This document shows positions 10,164 to 23,500 of a stretch of 64,000 nt of DNA, piece after piece. A program made the position numbers and the translations under genes. Location: assembly GCF_037975245.1 (NCBI RefSeq), contig NC_092565.1, positions 17,339,999 to 17,403,998 of the forward strand, given 5' to 3'. The number at the start of each line of letters is the position of its first letter. The stretch's first letter is position 1. The notes beneath the pieces were generated by a model, which saw nothing but the letters and a program-made list of their open reading frames with translations, had not been told where the DNA came from and ran no database searches. The stretch is from Apostichopus japonicus (lineage: Eukaryota > Echinodermata > Holothuroidea > Aspidochirotida > Stichopodidae).

Positions 10164-12691
10164 TGTCTCTATATGCGCTGCATATTGATGAGTAGACGGG
10201 TTTAATGTAAAATTATCGAATAGCGATGAGCAACCATATCTAATACTATCAATTATGATTATGTTAATCTTTGTGAGCACAAGTTTATGTTGTTGACAAG
10301 TTGTTTCATTATCATACACAGTGGGCGTGAGTTAATGTGAAAATACTTATGAGTATCCACAAATACCTCAAAATTGGTACACTAAAAGTGTATAAAATTG
10401 GTAATATTTGATCCCAGTTGCCAGCCAGTTAAAGCTTTCTAATGCAACTACCTTTCTATACTATCCTCTCATAATATCATGCTATTGAAGCATTCGTACT
10501 GATGATACAAAGCTATACAAATACGATGCAATATTTCGGTTTTCTTATATTCTGGAAGTGTAATGGGCATAGGGTTAGGGTGTTAGGTGGTAAGTATCAA
10601 GTAACTTTGGTTCTTTTTAAGGCTTTATACACACATTGTCTTCATGTATAAGCTATCAGTTCTTTGTGCATTGTTGTTTATGTCGTTAGTCGTGCTGGTT
10701 TTTACTTAAATAAGTTCTTCTAACCTTTATTAAGTGTTTTCTTCAGATGTTTGACGGAGCATGTGCTCCAATTTGCAGCCAGCCAAAGTTTGTTTACTTA
10801 ATTTCTGGAGAACAGGATTTGAATTTTCTGATAATATCAAGCTACTGTGTTGCAAACATAGCAACTTAATTAAAGCAAATGAATAACTTATTTTATTTTA
10901 AATACTGACCCCTGGTTCCTATGACGGATCATCGGGGGGGGGGCTTATTTCTCAAAGAGTGTGATTCTATTATCTTCATAAAATAGTGAGAACGATTACA
11001 CAAGTTAAACCATACCTATACATGTTCACTTGATGGGTAGATAGGGTGGGGGTGGGAAGGGATTGAAAAACCATGTTAATGATTTTTTTTAATGTGGGAC
11101 AGAAGGAGCATCACAACAGCTGAAGTGTACAGTTTTTTTGTTGTGATATATGTATAATACTGAACCTGGAGGTAACCCACCCCTCAGTCACTGATGCTAA
11201 AGTTGGGTATCACGGTCTCAATTTTAATACAAGTTTTATGTTTTAGTTTTAACCACTTATAATATCAATGTTATATGTGAAAAGTGAAGAGAAAAATGTT
11301 CAATTTACTCAGTGATTTTCTTCTGTATTAGTTCTAAATATACTGCAGTTCAATAGTAGGGGAACAACACAGGGAATTAACTCATAATTATAAGTAAAGT
11401 AAATATCATCACTCTTTAGTATTTAATGTTACCAGTAAAACATCCTTCAAACAAGGTCCTTGGTTATTGGTTATTACATTAAAATATGCAGCAATTACTA
11501 TAAGGTTTTGCAACCCGTCTTTGTATACAGTGTTTGCCATGTCAGTCAAGATATTATCATTACCGTAATCAATTCTGTTTTCTTTCTTTTATAATTTTGT
11601 TAACATATTTTATTCATGCTGGTATATATGATACCTAATGTTAATTGTATACAATAAGTTTAGCATTAATCATTTACAGGAAAACATACGTCAAACAAGG
11701 CACATTATAATATGCAGCAATTACAATACGGTTTTTCAGCCCCTCTTTGTTGTATGATAGCTAATATGGTATACAATATTTTTTTTCGCACTTACGTAAA
11801 GAAAATCAGTCAACGTTAAACCATATGCAAATTATGAGCAGCTACCATATTCTGCATTAAATGTTTCATGAAAATTATCTTTTCCATGTGATTATGCAAG
11901 GCAAACCAAAGGGCTCCACGTGCGCCAATTGAGTCCCGGGTATAATTATGTCACCAGGACTACAATTCATGGTGTATAAAGGGGCATATATGAGAATAAA
12001 ATTCCTTTATCTCAAATTTACTGGGCCTCCCTAACTGGCCCGAGTCCTGGGGCCGTATAGCCCCACTTCACCTCCCTTCTCGTCTGGAAATATACGACTA
12101 CCCACTTAAATAATGCGTGACAGCAATTTAGTAGCATTAAACACTTCATTGAACCTCTCAACATTCGTTTCATTGGACTATATATATGCTACGAGTATCA
12201 TATGTTAGATTCTGTGTAATTTTGAAATGTTAATGAGTTTTACCATACGATTGTACAACACAAACACAGGGATATATATTCATATAATGAAGCAGTTAAT
12301 TACTTAATTACGTTGGTTAACTATTCAATATGTTTTCAGTAGGCTATTTGCTAAAATGATCACTTGTTATAACCAGTGAGGTTTTGTGTTAAACGCTTTA
12401 TGACGATTAATTAGTGTTACCATAACATTGTACAACACATACCGATATATATGATTATGCGTAGAATAATTAAATACATATAAATCTTCAATATTTTTGC
12501 ATTAGACTATAATGCTCTAAAGTATCACATGTTATACTAAGTTTCTGTGCGCAACGTTTTGTGACATATGATTTGTAGGCCTACAACATATACCAATACG
12601 CATTCTCATACACTGCAGAAGCTCCAAATTACATTAACCATATTCAATATTTTGACTTTAGGTCAATCATGTTATTTCACACCGACATTAC

Positions 12692-12835
12692 CTGAGATTC
12701 CAGTGAAAACGAAAAGCTGATAAATAGTTTTACCAAGCAATCCATTGAGTACGAATCCGAGGCCAAATAGAAAGCCGCCGGTTATACCCACACTCCTGTA
12801 TTGGAATCCCTTGAGTAGAGGAGCAGAAATTCCAG
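12692..12835 (-). CDS. Transporter copy 1, exon 2
   Basis: Acceptor TTTTACAG and donor GTAATG bound a 144-bp exon (48 codons, phase 1 at both ends). It encodes the rest of TM2 and TM3-TM4, with the segments AGISAPLLKGF and GGFLFGLGFVLNG that match the usual MCT pattern. It is uninterrupted. Confidence 0.85.
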
Positions 12836-13625
12836 CTGTAAAAGAATGATCCCGCATGAATAAGACATCAATCTACACGGGGGAGCCGGTTGAGGGGAGG
12901 GGATTGTCAGTGTTGTGGAAAATCAAAGCCATATTTCCCACTGTATCTCTACGTTTGTGTCCTCTCCCCCCCCCCCCCCCCCGTCTTATAGAACCCTCTT
13001 GTGCAGCCTCTGGCTGCATGAAATATACTACTGCTTTCATACCTAATTTTATAATGTTTTGGTGCGGTCGGTGCGAACTTCCAGGGCCCAGGCAGTTGCG
13101 GCTTGATGTCAAGAACCAACAGAAGTAACCAGTCATCCGTAGTCATCCTGCGAAGCGGTCAATATTTATCATTACATATGCAGACAGTATGCAAAACACC
13201 CCCTCCCTTAAACTAGGAGCAATTCGAAAGAAATCTTTTCCTCAACAAAGACAACCTGCATGAGAGTGCCATATCCGGTCGTCTTGAGGTGCCAAAATAA
13301 AAAGTGCTCAAACAAGCCCGATAAATCATGCATGGTTCACCTTGGTTGCATGTGGATTCTCCTTCGGGGGCTCATTTCTATTGTGGCACCGGGCCCTGTT
13401 GATCCTTATAACGTCATTGGTTACTACCCTCTGCAGTATGTAGCAAATAATAATGCAAGGTAGCAATGAAACATATCAACAGTTAGGCAAACATGAACAT
13501 ATATGGGTAAGTTAGATTTCCTTAATTACGTTAACACAGTAACATTATAGAGTTAGATATACACAATCACTTGACAACAATGTTTAGATTTTATTCGATA
13601 ATGTGATAGGAATATGTGAGCTTAC

Positions 13626-13821
13626 CGACGATGTATGCGATTGATGCTTGGAAAGTAAATATCCATCCAGCATAAATATTAGAGGTGTTGTACGCTATCA
13701 CAAGATCATCAAATAATACCCCGAAAGCTTTGAACGTCCCGCTCTGAAAGAAAACGACTAAAATACCCGAAAATAAGATGTCAATTGAAACGAACAGTTT
13801 TTCCAATGTGTTCTTCGCCAT
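13626..13821 (-). CDS. Transporter copy 1, exon 1
   Basis: Starts at an ATG reading MAKNTLEKL and ends ATC GTC G before the donor GTAAG. It encodes TM1 and the start of TM2. Reading further upstream is not supported: the in-frame codons just before the ATG begin with GTG, and copy 1 lacks the upstream ATG present in copy 3. Confidence 0.85.
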
Positions 13822-14929
13822 GTTCGCCACAGAATTAACCAGTCACCAGAGAAACAGTGTGATGGCGTTGTGGCTGCGAAACTTTGATGAAGTTTAATAG
13901 AAAATAAATAGAGTTGCAGCGCTAGAAAATGAAGAAAAACTGGTTCCTTCATTTGCATCAAATTTTGCTGGAAAAACAATGGAAATTCGTTTACGAATGT
14001 TGATATTATACAGATGTAGATATACTGTCTTGATATTAAACATTTAATACGCAAATTCAGCTGATGAAAAGCAAACCGTTGTTAGTTGTCAACAGTCTGG
14101 AAACACTCAAAGCCGTATATTAACACACTTCATCAATAGCGCCGTCACTTCTCAAAGTATCGCAGAAGGTATATTAACAGCTCTATCATGTTGGTGATGT
14201 CTTTTCTCTCCCTTTCCCATCCTGTCCTAAACTCCCCCCCCCCCACCCCACCACCACTCCACTTGATGTTAATGTTTATTAGTTATCGTTGGTAGTCTCG
14301 TTGTTGTTGCAACTTCCGTTCATTGATCATATTGAAACTTTAGACAGCTACTTTCATTCTCTCTTAATAATTATTTACAGTGGGAGAATGTAATGATATG
14401 GGTGTGTGTTTGAGTAGGAAGGGGTGGGGGTAGCTCTGGCTCGTATAGGGCTAGTAAGGTTAGTATTGTAGAACAACAAAAGTTAATACAACAATGTATG
14501 CAACACTTTCGTAAGATAATCTCACATGGTGGGTAAAATAAAGCTATATTTTGCTCTTAAATTTAAAAGCCTCATAGATATAGTTTGTTATTTGTAGATC
14601 TAAACATACTAAAATGTTCTGACCTATCACCTGTAACATGTATCTATTGCTGTAAAACCAGAAATACTTTGAATGATAGAATTGTGTAAGTGACTGTGAG
14701 ATTTGCATCATATTATGAGGGTCGGAGGGGTGATGAAGGGGTGGGGAGGGGTGGGGGAGCTGGTCGTGCAAGGATAAGCACATCACGAGCAACTGATATA
14801 GTGCCGTATTTGATTCGTCATATGCCTTTGAAAGTATATTGCCTCGTTCTGGGAGCAACTAAAGAATGAGGTATGAGATCCAGTCATGCATAGGTTGAAC
14901 AAACCTTCTCATCTATGTTAATGAAGTTA
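13822..14929. repeat. 5' flank of copy 1 / flank block of unit 2
   Basis: Upstream region of transporter copy 1. From about 14040 it aligns with 1345-2200, 26790 onward and 44978 onward. A promoter must lie here if the gene is transcribed, but I see no clear TATA box or initiator conserved among the copies. Unit 2 lacks the part of the block that matches 2200-3900 of unit 1. Confidence 0.6.
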
Positions 14930-16560
14930 TTTTGCATATTGTAACAATTAGTCATTCTCCAATATACTCAGCTAATGACTCACATTAAGGTTACATTAAT
15001 TTCACTATAGGTTCAAATGTTTAAAGAGGTGATACGTTATAGTAAGAAGGAGGAACAATTTGATGAATGATACTGATTCACACTCAGTGGAAGACATTTT
15101 ATGATGCAAATGTGCCACCATGTGCCACCATTTACATACGTATATGCCACCATTTACAATCGCCACCATTTAAAAACGCCACCATTTACGTACGTATAAT
15201 GTATGTCAACATTGAGAACACAACTACTATAGGCTGTCAAAATCTCACAAATGCAATACTGCAGTGCATAGATATAATATATTGTACTATACCGTTGAAT
15301 GGCTGACATCCCCAGATAACCATTTAAGTACTGTGGCAATGTGGCAATTTGGCAATGTGGCAATTTCTAGTTAGGTAAATGGGAAAGTGCAGATGCGGAG
15401 TGGGAGACGGGTAAGAGAGTAGCGAAGTAAATTGTGGCAATTCTCTATAGCTAACCCTGCTTGTTGAAGTAGGAGCATGACTGACCATTATTTGACTTTC
15501 TAGCATATTTAGAGCCAATTACAGACGACCATTTGTAGCAGCTATTGGTATCGAAACAGGGACCTTTTTACTGGTTGTATTTTCAGACATAACTAGTTTT
15601 GTAGAAACATGCAGGTTGTACTATTGACAATAAATGATTGCCCAACTGGTAACTGATAGGGCTCAGATAATATATGTGCAGACAGCGACTGCATATCATT
15701 CTGAAAAGTTTCCATCAAGTTTTATTACATTTCTCCAAAAGAAATTTGTATTGTTTGTCTGAGCCTTTCAGTCAATATGAAAGAATAATGGTGCTATCAT
15801 ATACAGTTGTCAAGGCCAGAGATCTTCCACTCCTAGTCATCCTCGATACCAATTCAATATGAGTACCACAATGCTCCTACACAAAAAAAAAAGGAAACCT
15901 AAAAGATCATGATCCATGGGTGAGTCATACATATATACAGTGACAAGCTACTGCTTGTGGGTCAAGTAATATTAAAATCAAGAGTACATGGTCTCCGGGA
16001 AAGTATGCACAACTGAGTCATTATACGTATCAAATAGCAGGAAAAATCAGTTATGGTATGCAGGCACAGCGAACATACACAGGATATTTTTTGGGGGTGG
16101 AATGGTCGAAACCTGACCTTAGCTCGTTAGCACCACACAACAGGCAATTAAATATGACACTTGAGAGGGGATTTTGGCAAGGACGTGGGTAGTAGGGGTG
16201 GGGGTTAAGGATTGATATTTGCGAGGAATGTTTGACCCCTACTGCAGGTCTGCATAAAAATGCCCAGACAAAGTTCTAGTTCGCCCACTGAAGAGACGGT
16301 GGTTGCCACCCTGAAACTACGATGAGGTCAGCTTTGAGGGACTTATAGCCAGAGAATTTTTTTTATTTTTTTTATAGAATAACAACACACTCTTTGGCAC
16401 AACCACTGCATAAACAACTTTAAGCACTATGAAAAGATTTGAGGTAAAGTAGTTGGACGGAATGTTTAAATGAAAGGCAAGTCCAGGAATGGTAAGAAAG
16501 TTTTGTCGAACAGTTATGAAGCACGTGGATACAATAATATATCATCCTATATAAGATATA
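14930..16560. other. Spacer with short minisatellites
   Basis: Holds a small array of GCCACCATTTA units (about 15113-15196) and a GTGGCAAT repeat (15332-15366). From about 15810 it aligns with 33460-34200 in unit 3. No exon is seen. Confidence 0.5.
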
Positions 16561-17283
16561 AGAAAAAATATATATATGCACCCAGCAAAAAAAATCTTAC
16601 AACGGTAAACTATGGTTAAATTAGGGTAAACATGGTAAATTAACCACAGTAGCCCTATGTAGAATAAAATTATGGTGCATACTTAGTTTACAAAAACTAT
16701 ACAATCAATATACTGTAAAACTGTTTAACCATTATACTGTAGTCATGCATTCTTTTGACTGCAGCATATAGACCAAATCTGGTGCATATAAAATAGTATA
16801 CCAATAGTAATAATATGGTAAAACTGTGGTACAACTAGGTAAACCATGGTACAAGCTGGTAAACCTTGGCACAGGTATGGGGTAAATTTGTGGTTAAATT
16901 ATAGGTAAAAACCATGGTTACCGTAAGGCCATAGTACACATAGGGTAATTATCAGGCATGTCTCACAATCAATTAAAATACTACCGTTTTACTGCATTTA
17001 TACAGTAATGTGCAAGAACTGTTTAGTTGGCATAGTAGATGATGAATCTTTCGATTATTCTCCGCATTTTAAGCTTCAATCACACCACTCACCCAAAAAG
17101 AGTGAGCAAAGGAGCGAAAAGCAAGACATAGAAGACGGTTAATAGGTGACAAATACTTCCTCTAAATGTGACCACGAGTTATGGGGGATTTGCAACGTTC
17201 CTACCAAGGGGGCAGCAATATCGGTCCTAGCAAATCGGGTGTCAAACCACAATTAATTGCTCCCATTGACTGACACACTCAAC
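16561..17283. repeat. Degenerate GGTAAACCATGG-type minisatellite
   Basis: Short imperfect units such as GGTAAACCATGGTACAA recur irregularly to about 16960. The same block, longer, is at 34200-34830 in unit 3. It is not present in unit 1 at the matching place. Confidence 0.6.
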
Positions 17284-18075
17284 TTTATTTATTTACTTTT
17301 ATTTATTTAAATTTTATTTAATTGAGGGTAACTCGGTAAGCCAGAGCTTATCTACCCCAAGGCCCTCAGTTACAAAGACAAATTTAAAGATATTGTATTA
17401 AGAATCAAACAATCAAATGAATTTTAAGACAGACAGATACACGAATAAAAGAAGCAAATGAAAGAGTATAAAAAGAGCAGGTATAGAAATACAGACAATA
17501 AGAGAAGCGGAAGAATAAAACAACAGTAAATAGAAAACATAAAAAAGAAACCAAACAATGAAAACAAACAAAGCCCTGTAGGATAGTTAAATACGAAAGG
17601 AGCATAGGAATTAAATAAAGTAATGAAACAGATATATAATGTTAAAGTAGATAAATATACATTAAATGTAAGGATGAAGGAAACGTTTAAAACAATTTAA
17701 ATTAGGAGCTTCTCTGATACTTATAGTTAAAATGTTCCACAGTTTTGCCCCAAGGTATGAAAATCGTTTTCTATGAAATTCGGTTCTTCCTCCGCACATA
17801 TATAAAGCTGACGTTGAAGCAGAACTTAAGCCATGATTATGGATAAAACTTGTAAACGTGAACATATCTTTCATATATGAAGGAGTGTAACCATTTAGGG
17901 ACTTATGCACCATCAGTAATCTTTTATATTTTACGCGTTGGTCAAATGTTTTCCATCTGAATTTGTCGAATAGGTCAGTAGATCTATCATCATATGATGC
18001 ATCTATAGTATAATCCTAGTATCCTTCTTTTGAAGTTGCTCTATTCTGTTAATATCGTCACTTTCCAAGGCCGCT
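17284..18075 (-). mobile_element. 5'-truncated CR1-like LINE tail (unit 2)
   Basis: The best preserved of the three LINE tails. The minus strand reads a reverse-transcriptase C-terminus: INRIEQLQ, then SYDDRSTDLFDKFRWKTFDQ, KSLNGYTPSYMKD, RTEFHRKRFSYLGAKLWN and NCFKRFL, in the order and spacing usual for CR1/Jockey-group LINEs. It is followed by a 3' UTR and an AATAAATAAA-like tail at 17284-17310. It extends about 40-50 bp further 5' than the unit 1 and unit 3 copies. The frame holds through 17662-17913, then needs one indel. Confidence 0.85.
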
Positions 18076-18217
18076 AAAGCATGTTAGTTTAAAACTGACA
18101 TGACCTACCCACCACTGTACATTATGGCTGATGGCTGGGCTATCACAGCACATTCAACTTTTGCCACCATGACCGTTTTTGAGCTAGAAGAGCTCAAAGG
18201 TTAGCATAGCGCTTCCC

Positions 18218-18560
18218 AACAATTCAATTCAATTCAATTCAATTTCTTTATTCCAGTATAAATTATAAAATTTATAAGTAGGACACATAAAAATGATACA
18301 TAAAATACGTAAACATGTACAAAAATGAAAGCATGAACGAAAACAAGAAATAAGATAGAGGATAAGAAGTTTTAAAGATTAAAAGGATTTTAACAGAGAT
18401 TCTAAGAACCCATTTTGAATATAAATGGCTGCTCTGTAGATAAATGAGTTCTTAAAAAGCATAATTCTAAAAGATGAAGCTTTCTCTGCGAAATCTTCTT
18501 GTTTCATCCCGGATTTTCTAAAATGCCTCTAAATCACCTACAATCGTCCAGATTTGTATA
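18218..18560 (-). mobile_element. Second LINE 3' end with (CAATT)n tail
   Basis: On the minus strand the sequence ends AATAAAGAAATTGAATTG with at least four ATTGA repeats, a common LINE tail form. Upstream of it (minus sense) is a decayed stretch reading FKNSFIYRAAIYIQNG, like the end of a LINE reverse transcriptase. It is found only in unit 2. The 5' boundary near 18560 is approximate. Confidence 0.6.
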
Positions 18561-19540
18561 CCAGCAGTAGATTATTTCATCCTCTTCAACATTCAAGCAT
18601 CAAAAAGAATGATGAAGAATGCACACAAACATATATAAATCAAAATTCAGTACGGTAGGTCACTTTAGGTTAATTTTCACCTAATTGTGTTACTATATAC
18701 GGCTCTGGGTCCTAATCTATGTACGTCTCTGGGTACAAACAGACCGCATATGTCCTCACAGAGCCGTATATAGATATGGGTACTACTCAGACTGATCCCA
18801 TATACGGCCCTGGTTCTGGGAACTAATGCGCGTGATCTAATACTGTTCACATTTGTATATCTCAACCTATGCACTATATAGTTGTAACAAGGCAACATGC
18901 ATGCATGCATGCATATGAGCGGCCTGGTGACGGTAGACGAATCCACTGGAGCTTAATAGGAGGGGGTGGGAGGGAGGGATGTGGGTACAGGCGGACAGTG
19001 AGACACGTGACAAACGAAACATCGTTATTCTCAATGTGTTCATATGACAAACGTCCCAGTGCCGAAATAAAACATTGTTTTGAAGCATTGATACTAGTAC
19101 GTGGAGATTCAACTTGGCTGGTGTGTATGTGTGTGTGTGTGGGGGGGGGGGGGGTTGGCTAAAGCATGTCGTGCAATGAGACCCTCTTTCATGTTTGTTT
19201 GACTCCGGCACATATGTCGAGTGCTTCTTGTTGTTTCTTGAGAAGAAAGGCAGAAAAAAAAGCAACCCCACCCCCAAACATCAGTAAAGATTAATCCATC
19301 GGTTCCTATAATCGAAGGATGTTTTTTCAATTAACAAACACGTTCAAAAAGTGTTTTCCTTGCGCTTCTCTTTCTCTTTGCTATCAATTATTAAGCATGT
19401 CATTGACTGTTACATAAAAAGAAAATTTCATGGCATAAAAATTGCAGTCGCCTGAACTTTCATCCAAGTTTAGTTGGAGGATAAGCCGAAAGTACTACCT
19501 TTACAAATAAAATACATTAAAGGAGAAGCAAACCTAGCCA
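18561..19540. other. Unit-2-specific spacer
   Basis: About 1 kb not seen in units 1 or 3. It contains a perfect 15-bp inverted repeat, CTATATACGGCTCTG at 18693-18707 with its complement at 18759-18773, possibly a small decayed transposon. It also has a CATG run near 18896-18912 and a TG/G-run near 19120-19154. No coding exon is seen. Confidence 0.5.
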
Positions 19541-20407
19541 TAGCTTACCTTTCAATGGGACATATGCTAAAAAATCCTGCAGGAGAGGTAACTTAAATCG
19601 TGTTCCATTCCGGAGATGTTATAGGGTGCTTTATTTGTGTTATATCATAATATGAAGTGAAATCTTTTACTTCCCGTTTACATTGCTTTTCATAATTTCA
19701 ATATGAGCCTAAACAGGTTTTCTAATGAAATCAATGCCGGATGATACCGGGAAACCAAAAGTATCTGCACTGACAACTGAACACATTCAGTAAATAAAAT
19801 ACAAATTTATGCATTATAGTTTTCTAGCTGCTCAAGTGATGATGTCATAGCTGGTCATGCTGAAGGCGGTATAGTCTCGCCGTAAATACCACTATATATT
19901 CAAAATGAAATAAGATTTTTTATTAGGGTTCTTCATTACATTAATCACTTGATAGTACAAAAACATTCGGCTACCACGAGTTGAATTATTTTCCAACCGG
20001 GTACATAATCATTTCAGTTTAAAAGAAACACACCAGTTGTAATGTTGGTTTAGCCCGTTTATGGCATCACGGTGATTGCGCAATGCATTCATCAAATTAA
20101 AGTGCATAAAACTGTAAATTATTTGACACTTTAACAACGAAATTATCTATACGGTGCTGGGAGTGGGGTGGAGGAGGTGATCGAGGGGCAGGGACAATGA
20201 GCTCCGTTTCTTAAGTACTATATGTCATGAAGCTCAGTCTTTATGTAAGCCCACAGGTTTGCTCGTTTTGTGAACTGTGGAGAGTGATATGACAGTATAG
20301 TAAGGTACTTTTCAGGATATTTATGTGGAAAGACAACATTGTAAACATTGTCGCTGTGCAAAGATCATCGCTCCGTAACGTCACTTTACGTAACAAGGGT
20401 TACTTTG
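19541..20407. other. 3' flank of transporter copy 2
   Basis: Matches 5926-6754 and 36386-37295; should include the 3' UTR of transporter copy 2. No separate gene is visible. Confidence 0.5.
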
Positions 20408-20538
20408 TTACTCGTTGCATTCAATGATGTTTCCGTCCATCTTATGCATACCCAATGCCAATACAATTGAAGCGATGTTGATGAATATTACGATGCTGAA
20501 GATGATTGTAAATGATCCAGATATATCGAGAAGAGCAC
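20408..20538 (-). CDS. Transporter copy 2, exon 4
   Basis: Acceptor TTCATAG; encodes the last helix and the tail MHKMDGNIIECNE, then TAA. Confidence 0.85.
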
Positions 20539-23500
20539 CTATGAAAACAAAGGAAGAAAGAACCAAAAAAAAAAAAACAGTTAAAATTAGAAACAGCAAG
20601 TATTAGAATGAAAACTTTACATAAAATGACATATACCCTGGGTCGGTATGATAGTGAACCGTACCTGAAACTTCCTACTTCCACACTCACCCGTTCCTAT
20701 GCACAACAGTCATAATTAATCAAAATGATGAGTTCAAAAAAAAAAAAAAAAACGGAAATAAGTAGCTGCGATGACTGTACTAGATATAGTTATTGCAAAT
20801 TTGATATTTACTTCATTCTTTCATCTTCGGAGGTAACCATTCTCGTTCCTTCCGAGAGGCTCTCTCCGGCCCACCTCCCGTTTTTCCCGCCCTTCTCACC
20901 CTACATTCTCCCACAAATTATAAGAATTTTGGTAGCGCACGCACCACTTTACCTGAAATTATCCCACCAAGTTGCATCAATGCACCGCTAAAGAAGTAAC
21001 TTATTGCTACCCCCTGCCTCATGTGTACCTTGCAGACATATCTTGGTAGTATACCATTAAGGGCACAGTCTGCGTAAGCCAGTGAAAATCCACAGAAAAG
21101 TGACGAAACTGCAAGTGTCCAAAAATCTTGGAAGAAAATGTATCCTGATAAAGAAACAGTGCAAATAGTAGCTGGAATCACTGAACAAGTTATAGAGTTC
21201 ATTCGATTGCTCCAAAAAACGAACAAGACCACAAGTTTACCAAAGAGACCTCCTATGCCACCGCATACTGATAGAAGTACCGCAACATCTGATGGTAGGC
21301 CCAAGGATTTTCCAAATGGAACTAAGAAAACAGCCCAAACAACGAAGGAGTAACTAAGTAATGAATGTATCATAATGTAAAGGGCAAATATTGGATGCCT
21401 TGTTGCAGGTTCAATGCTACATAAAATGAGAAGGTTGCCCATTCTTGTCTCTTCGGTCTTGTCCTCAGGGCCGGCTGATTCGTCCTTTCGGTTTGTCGAC
21501 TCAGATGACTCATGGGCGTGGTCATGATGGACGGACTGAGGACATGGTGTCTTTGGTTTCATTAATACCCCAGATATCATACAATTCCATACTATTGCGC
21601 CCATTATCAAGTAAGACCCGGATAGTCCGTATTCTTCTCGTAGTTGTTCGAGCAGGACTGGGATGGCTGTTATCCCTAAGTATTGAAACAGCTCCCTCAC
21701 AGAGTAGGCCACAGGGAAGGTTTCCTTATCAAAGTGTTCGAAAAATGTCATAATCAGCGAAAAATATAAGAGTCCTCCCCCGACAGCTGTAAATTAAAAA
21801 AAAAAATGTTTTTCGTAATGAGGAGGCAGATTTGGAGCACTAGAGAACAGTAAACTACACAAAGGCTGATCCATGATTTCTCGAACTAGATGGTGGCTGG
21901 TGGAGGGAAGGGTTGTAAGGGGGGGGGGGGCAGAAGGCATGTAGAACAGTACATATCGAAATTACTGCAGCATACTGGTGTGATAATCAATCATCGGTGA
22001 AGAGTAAGAAACGCTTACAAGTGAAGCGTAGCAATAACTATAATTATATGTGCATGTGTTTTTTCAAAGTCATATGTTTGTAGCATGGTTCCTTACACCA
22101 GGACTTCGATCGGTTGTGATCATGACAAACTTAGTGCATGTAGTATGCCAGATTCTTACACGTTATCGTCACCATTACAGCAAAGCTATATCCTTAAACA
22201 AAAACATTGTCTGAAAATGTTTGGGTAAGAACAAAAGAAGTATATTTCGTGCTACTTCAGCCCCCCCCCCCCCTCGGGACTCCAAACGGGGCCAACTCGG
22301 GTTCATTTTGGGAGCCCCCGTTTTGCGGGGCCAACTCGGGCGCCGTTTCGGGAGCCCCCATTTAATTAAGTAAGTAATTACACATGTACATGTCACCCTA
22401 TGTGAATTTAACTCTTTCCACAACACTAAGGGCGACATTGGCGATTTAATGTAAATACGTCACACTGGACCATTGTTAGGACTCCAGAATGAGTGCTATT
22501 TATAATACTCCTTCTGCAAAGTACATGTAGCAAGGAATTTAATTAACTAATAAATAACACATGTACATGTTTCTTGAGCTTTGCTTTTGATCTGTTTGGG
22601 AGTCTTATCGAATCCAACAACCTTTTTTCCATTTTGGATATTCCGGGACAGTACTTTAGTTCCACATTACATGGTACACAAACTGCAGAAGGGAATGTAT
22701 ACACGTACACGTTTGTAACAGAAGTGATAGTACCAGACCAGCCAATGCACTAAGTAATATCCAGAATTTTTACTTCCTACGTGAACGCTTATTGGAAGTG
22801 TTAAATGTTTTTAGAAGATACCATGCAAGGTTCTTCAAGAAGAAACAGATTGAAGCAAAACTAGCTATAACGCGAATAGATGATATGATGTCATCGTTAT
22901 ATTGGAAATCGGCCCCTCTGGGAGCCGCAGACACCCGTTTTTTTTTGAGGGGGGGGGGGGGTGGGGCGGGGGCTGTCTCCCCTTTTTCGGGAGCCGTTTC
23001 GGAAGCCTTCGTTTAGCTTGTAAGAGTAATATAGGTATTTATATATGATAAAGGTTTACTTGTTAAAGTATATATAGGCCTAGGTATTAATATAAATATA
23101 AAAGTATTAATATTATAAGTATATCTTCTAAAGCAACCAGGCGCGTAGCCAGGAATTTGCCAAGGGAGGGGCGAAACTGTAGATTCGGGATTGCAAACTA
23201 TCTAAGCGTAGCGCCACCATGATTGGCGCGAAACGTACAAGAAAATTTTGACTGAAATTGCCTCCCAGATCGCTGGAAATGGCACTTCCCAGGCCTTGTA
23301 AGTTGCATCTTAGCCTTTTCTCTTTTGAAAATACTAGCGATATCATTAAAACATATAAAAAAAAAATATGCTCAAGGGGGGGGGGGCGGCTGCCCCCTTC
23401 GCCCCCCCCCCCCCTTGGCTACGCGCCTGAAAGCAACGACGATAGATTTCAGTATTTTTAAATCTGAACGAATAGGATTTGCAGAACGCGTGATTAAAGT

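Larger units (their letters stand above)
8446..12691. other. Intron 2 of transporter copy 1
   Basis: A 4.2-kb intron. Its outer parts align with intron 2 of copies 2 and 3. The interior holds the decayed coding-like stretch at 9206-9578, the 41-bp tandem repeat at 9995-10163 and two or three spaced units of a roughly 240-bp repeat (about 11410-11900) that is amplified in the sister introns. Confidence 0.7.
6755..13821 (-). pseudogene. SLC16/MCT-like transporter copy 1 (one frameshift)
   Basis: This is a four-exon gene on the minus strand: 13626-13821, 12692-12835, 7611-8445 and 6755-6885. All three introns are GT-AG and phase 1. The product would be a 12-helix major-facilitator protein of the monocarboxylate transporter (SLC16) type, acting in a membrane to carry small organic anions or similar solutes. 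Evidence includes the TM1 segment SGTFKAFGVLFDD, TM2 ending AGISAPLLKGF, the GGGLLYF turn, the LREEYGLSGSY loop, a charged central loop and a final helix beginning GALLDISGSF. Exon 3 is 835 bp against 834 in the sister copies. The extra base is in an A6 run (plus strand 8418-8423; A5 in the others) and shifts the frame near codon 122, reaching a stop about ten codons on; the rest of exon 3 stays open. It is either a young pseudogene or a functional gene with a sequencing error. The substrate cannot be told from sequence. Confidence 0.8.

Noticed and set aside
12966-12982. Long C and G runs (also 9001, 19141, 22261, 22950, 31800) as signals
   Set aside because: They are simple homopolymer tracts spread through the window, often at transposon ends, with no consistent position relative to genes.
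13591-13830. Longer start for exon 1 of copy 1 (three codons upstream)
   Set aside because: The codon there is GTG; the first ATG is at 13821, matching copy 2.
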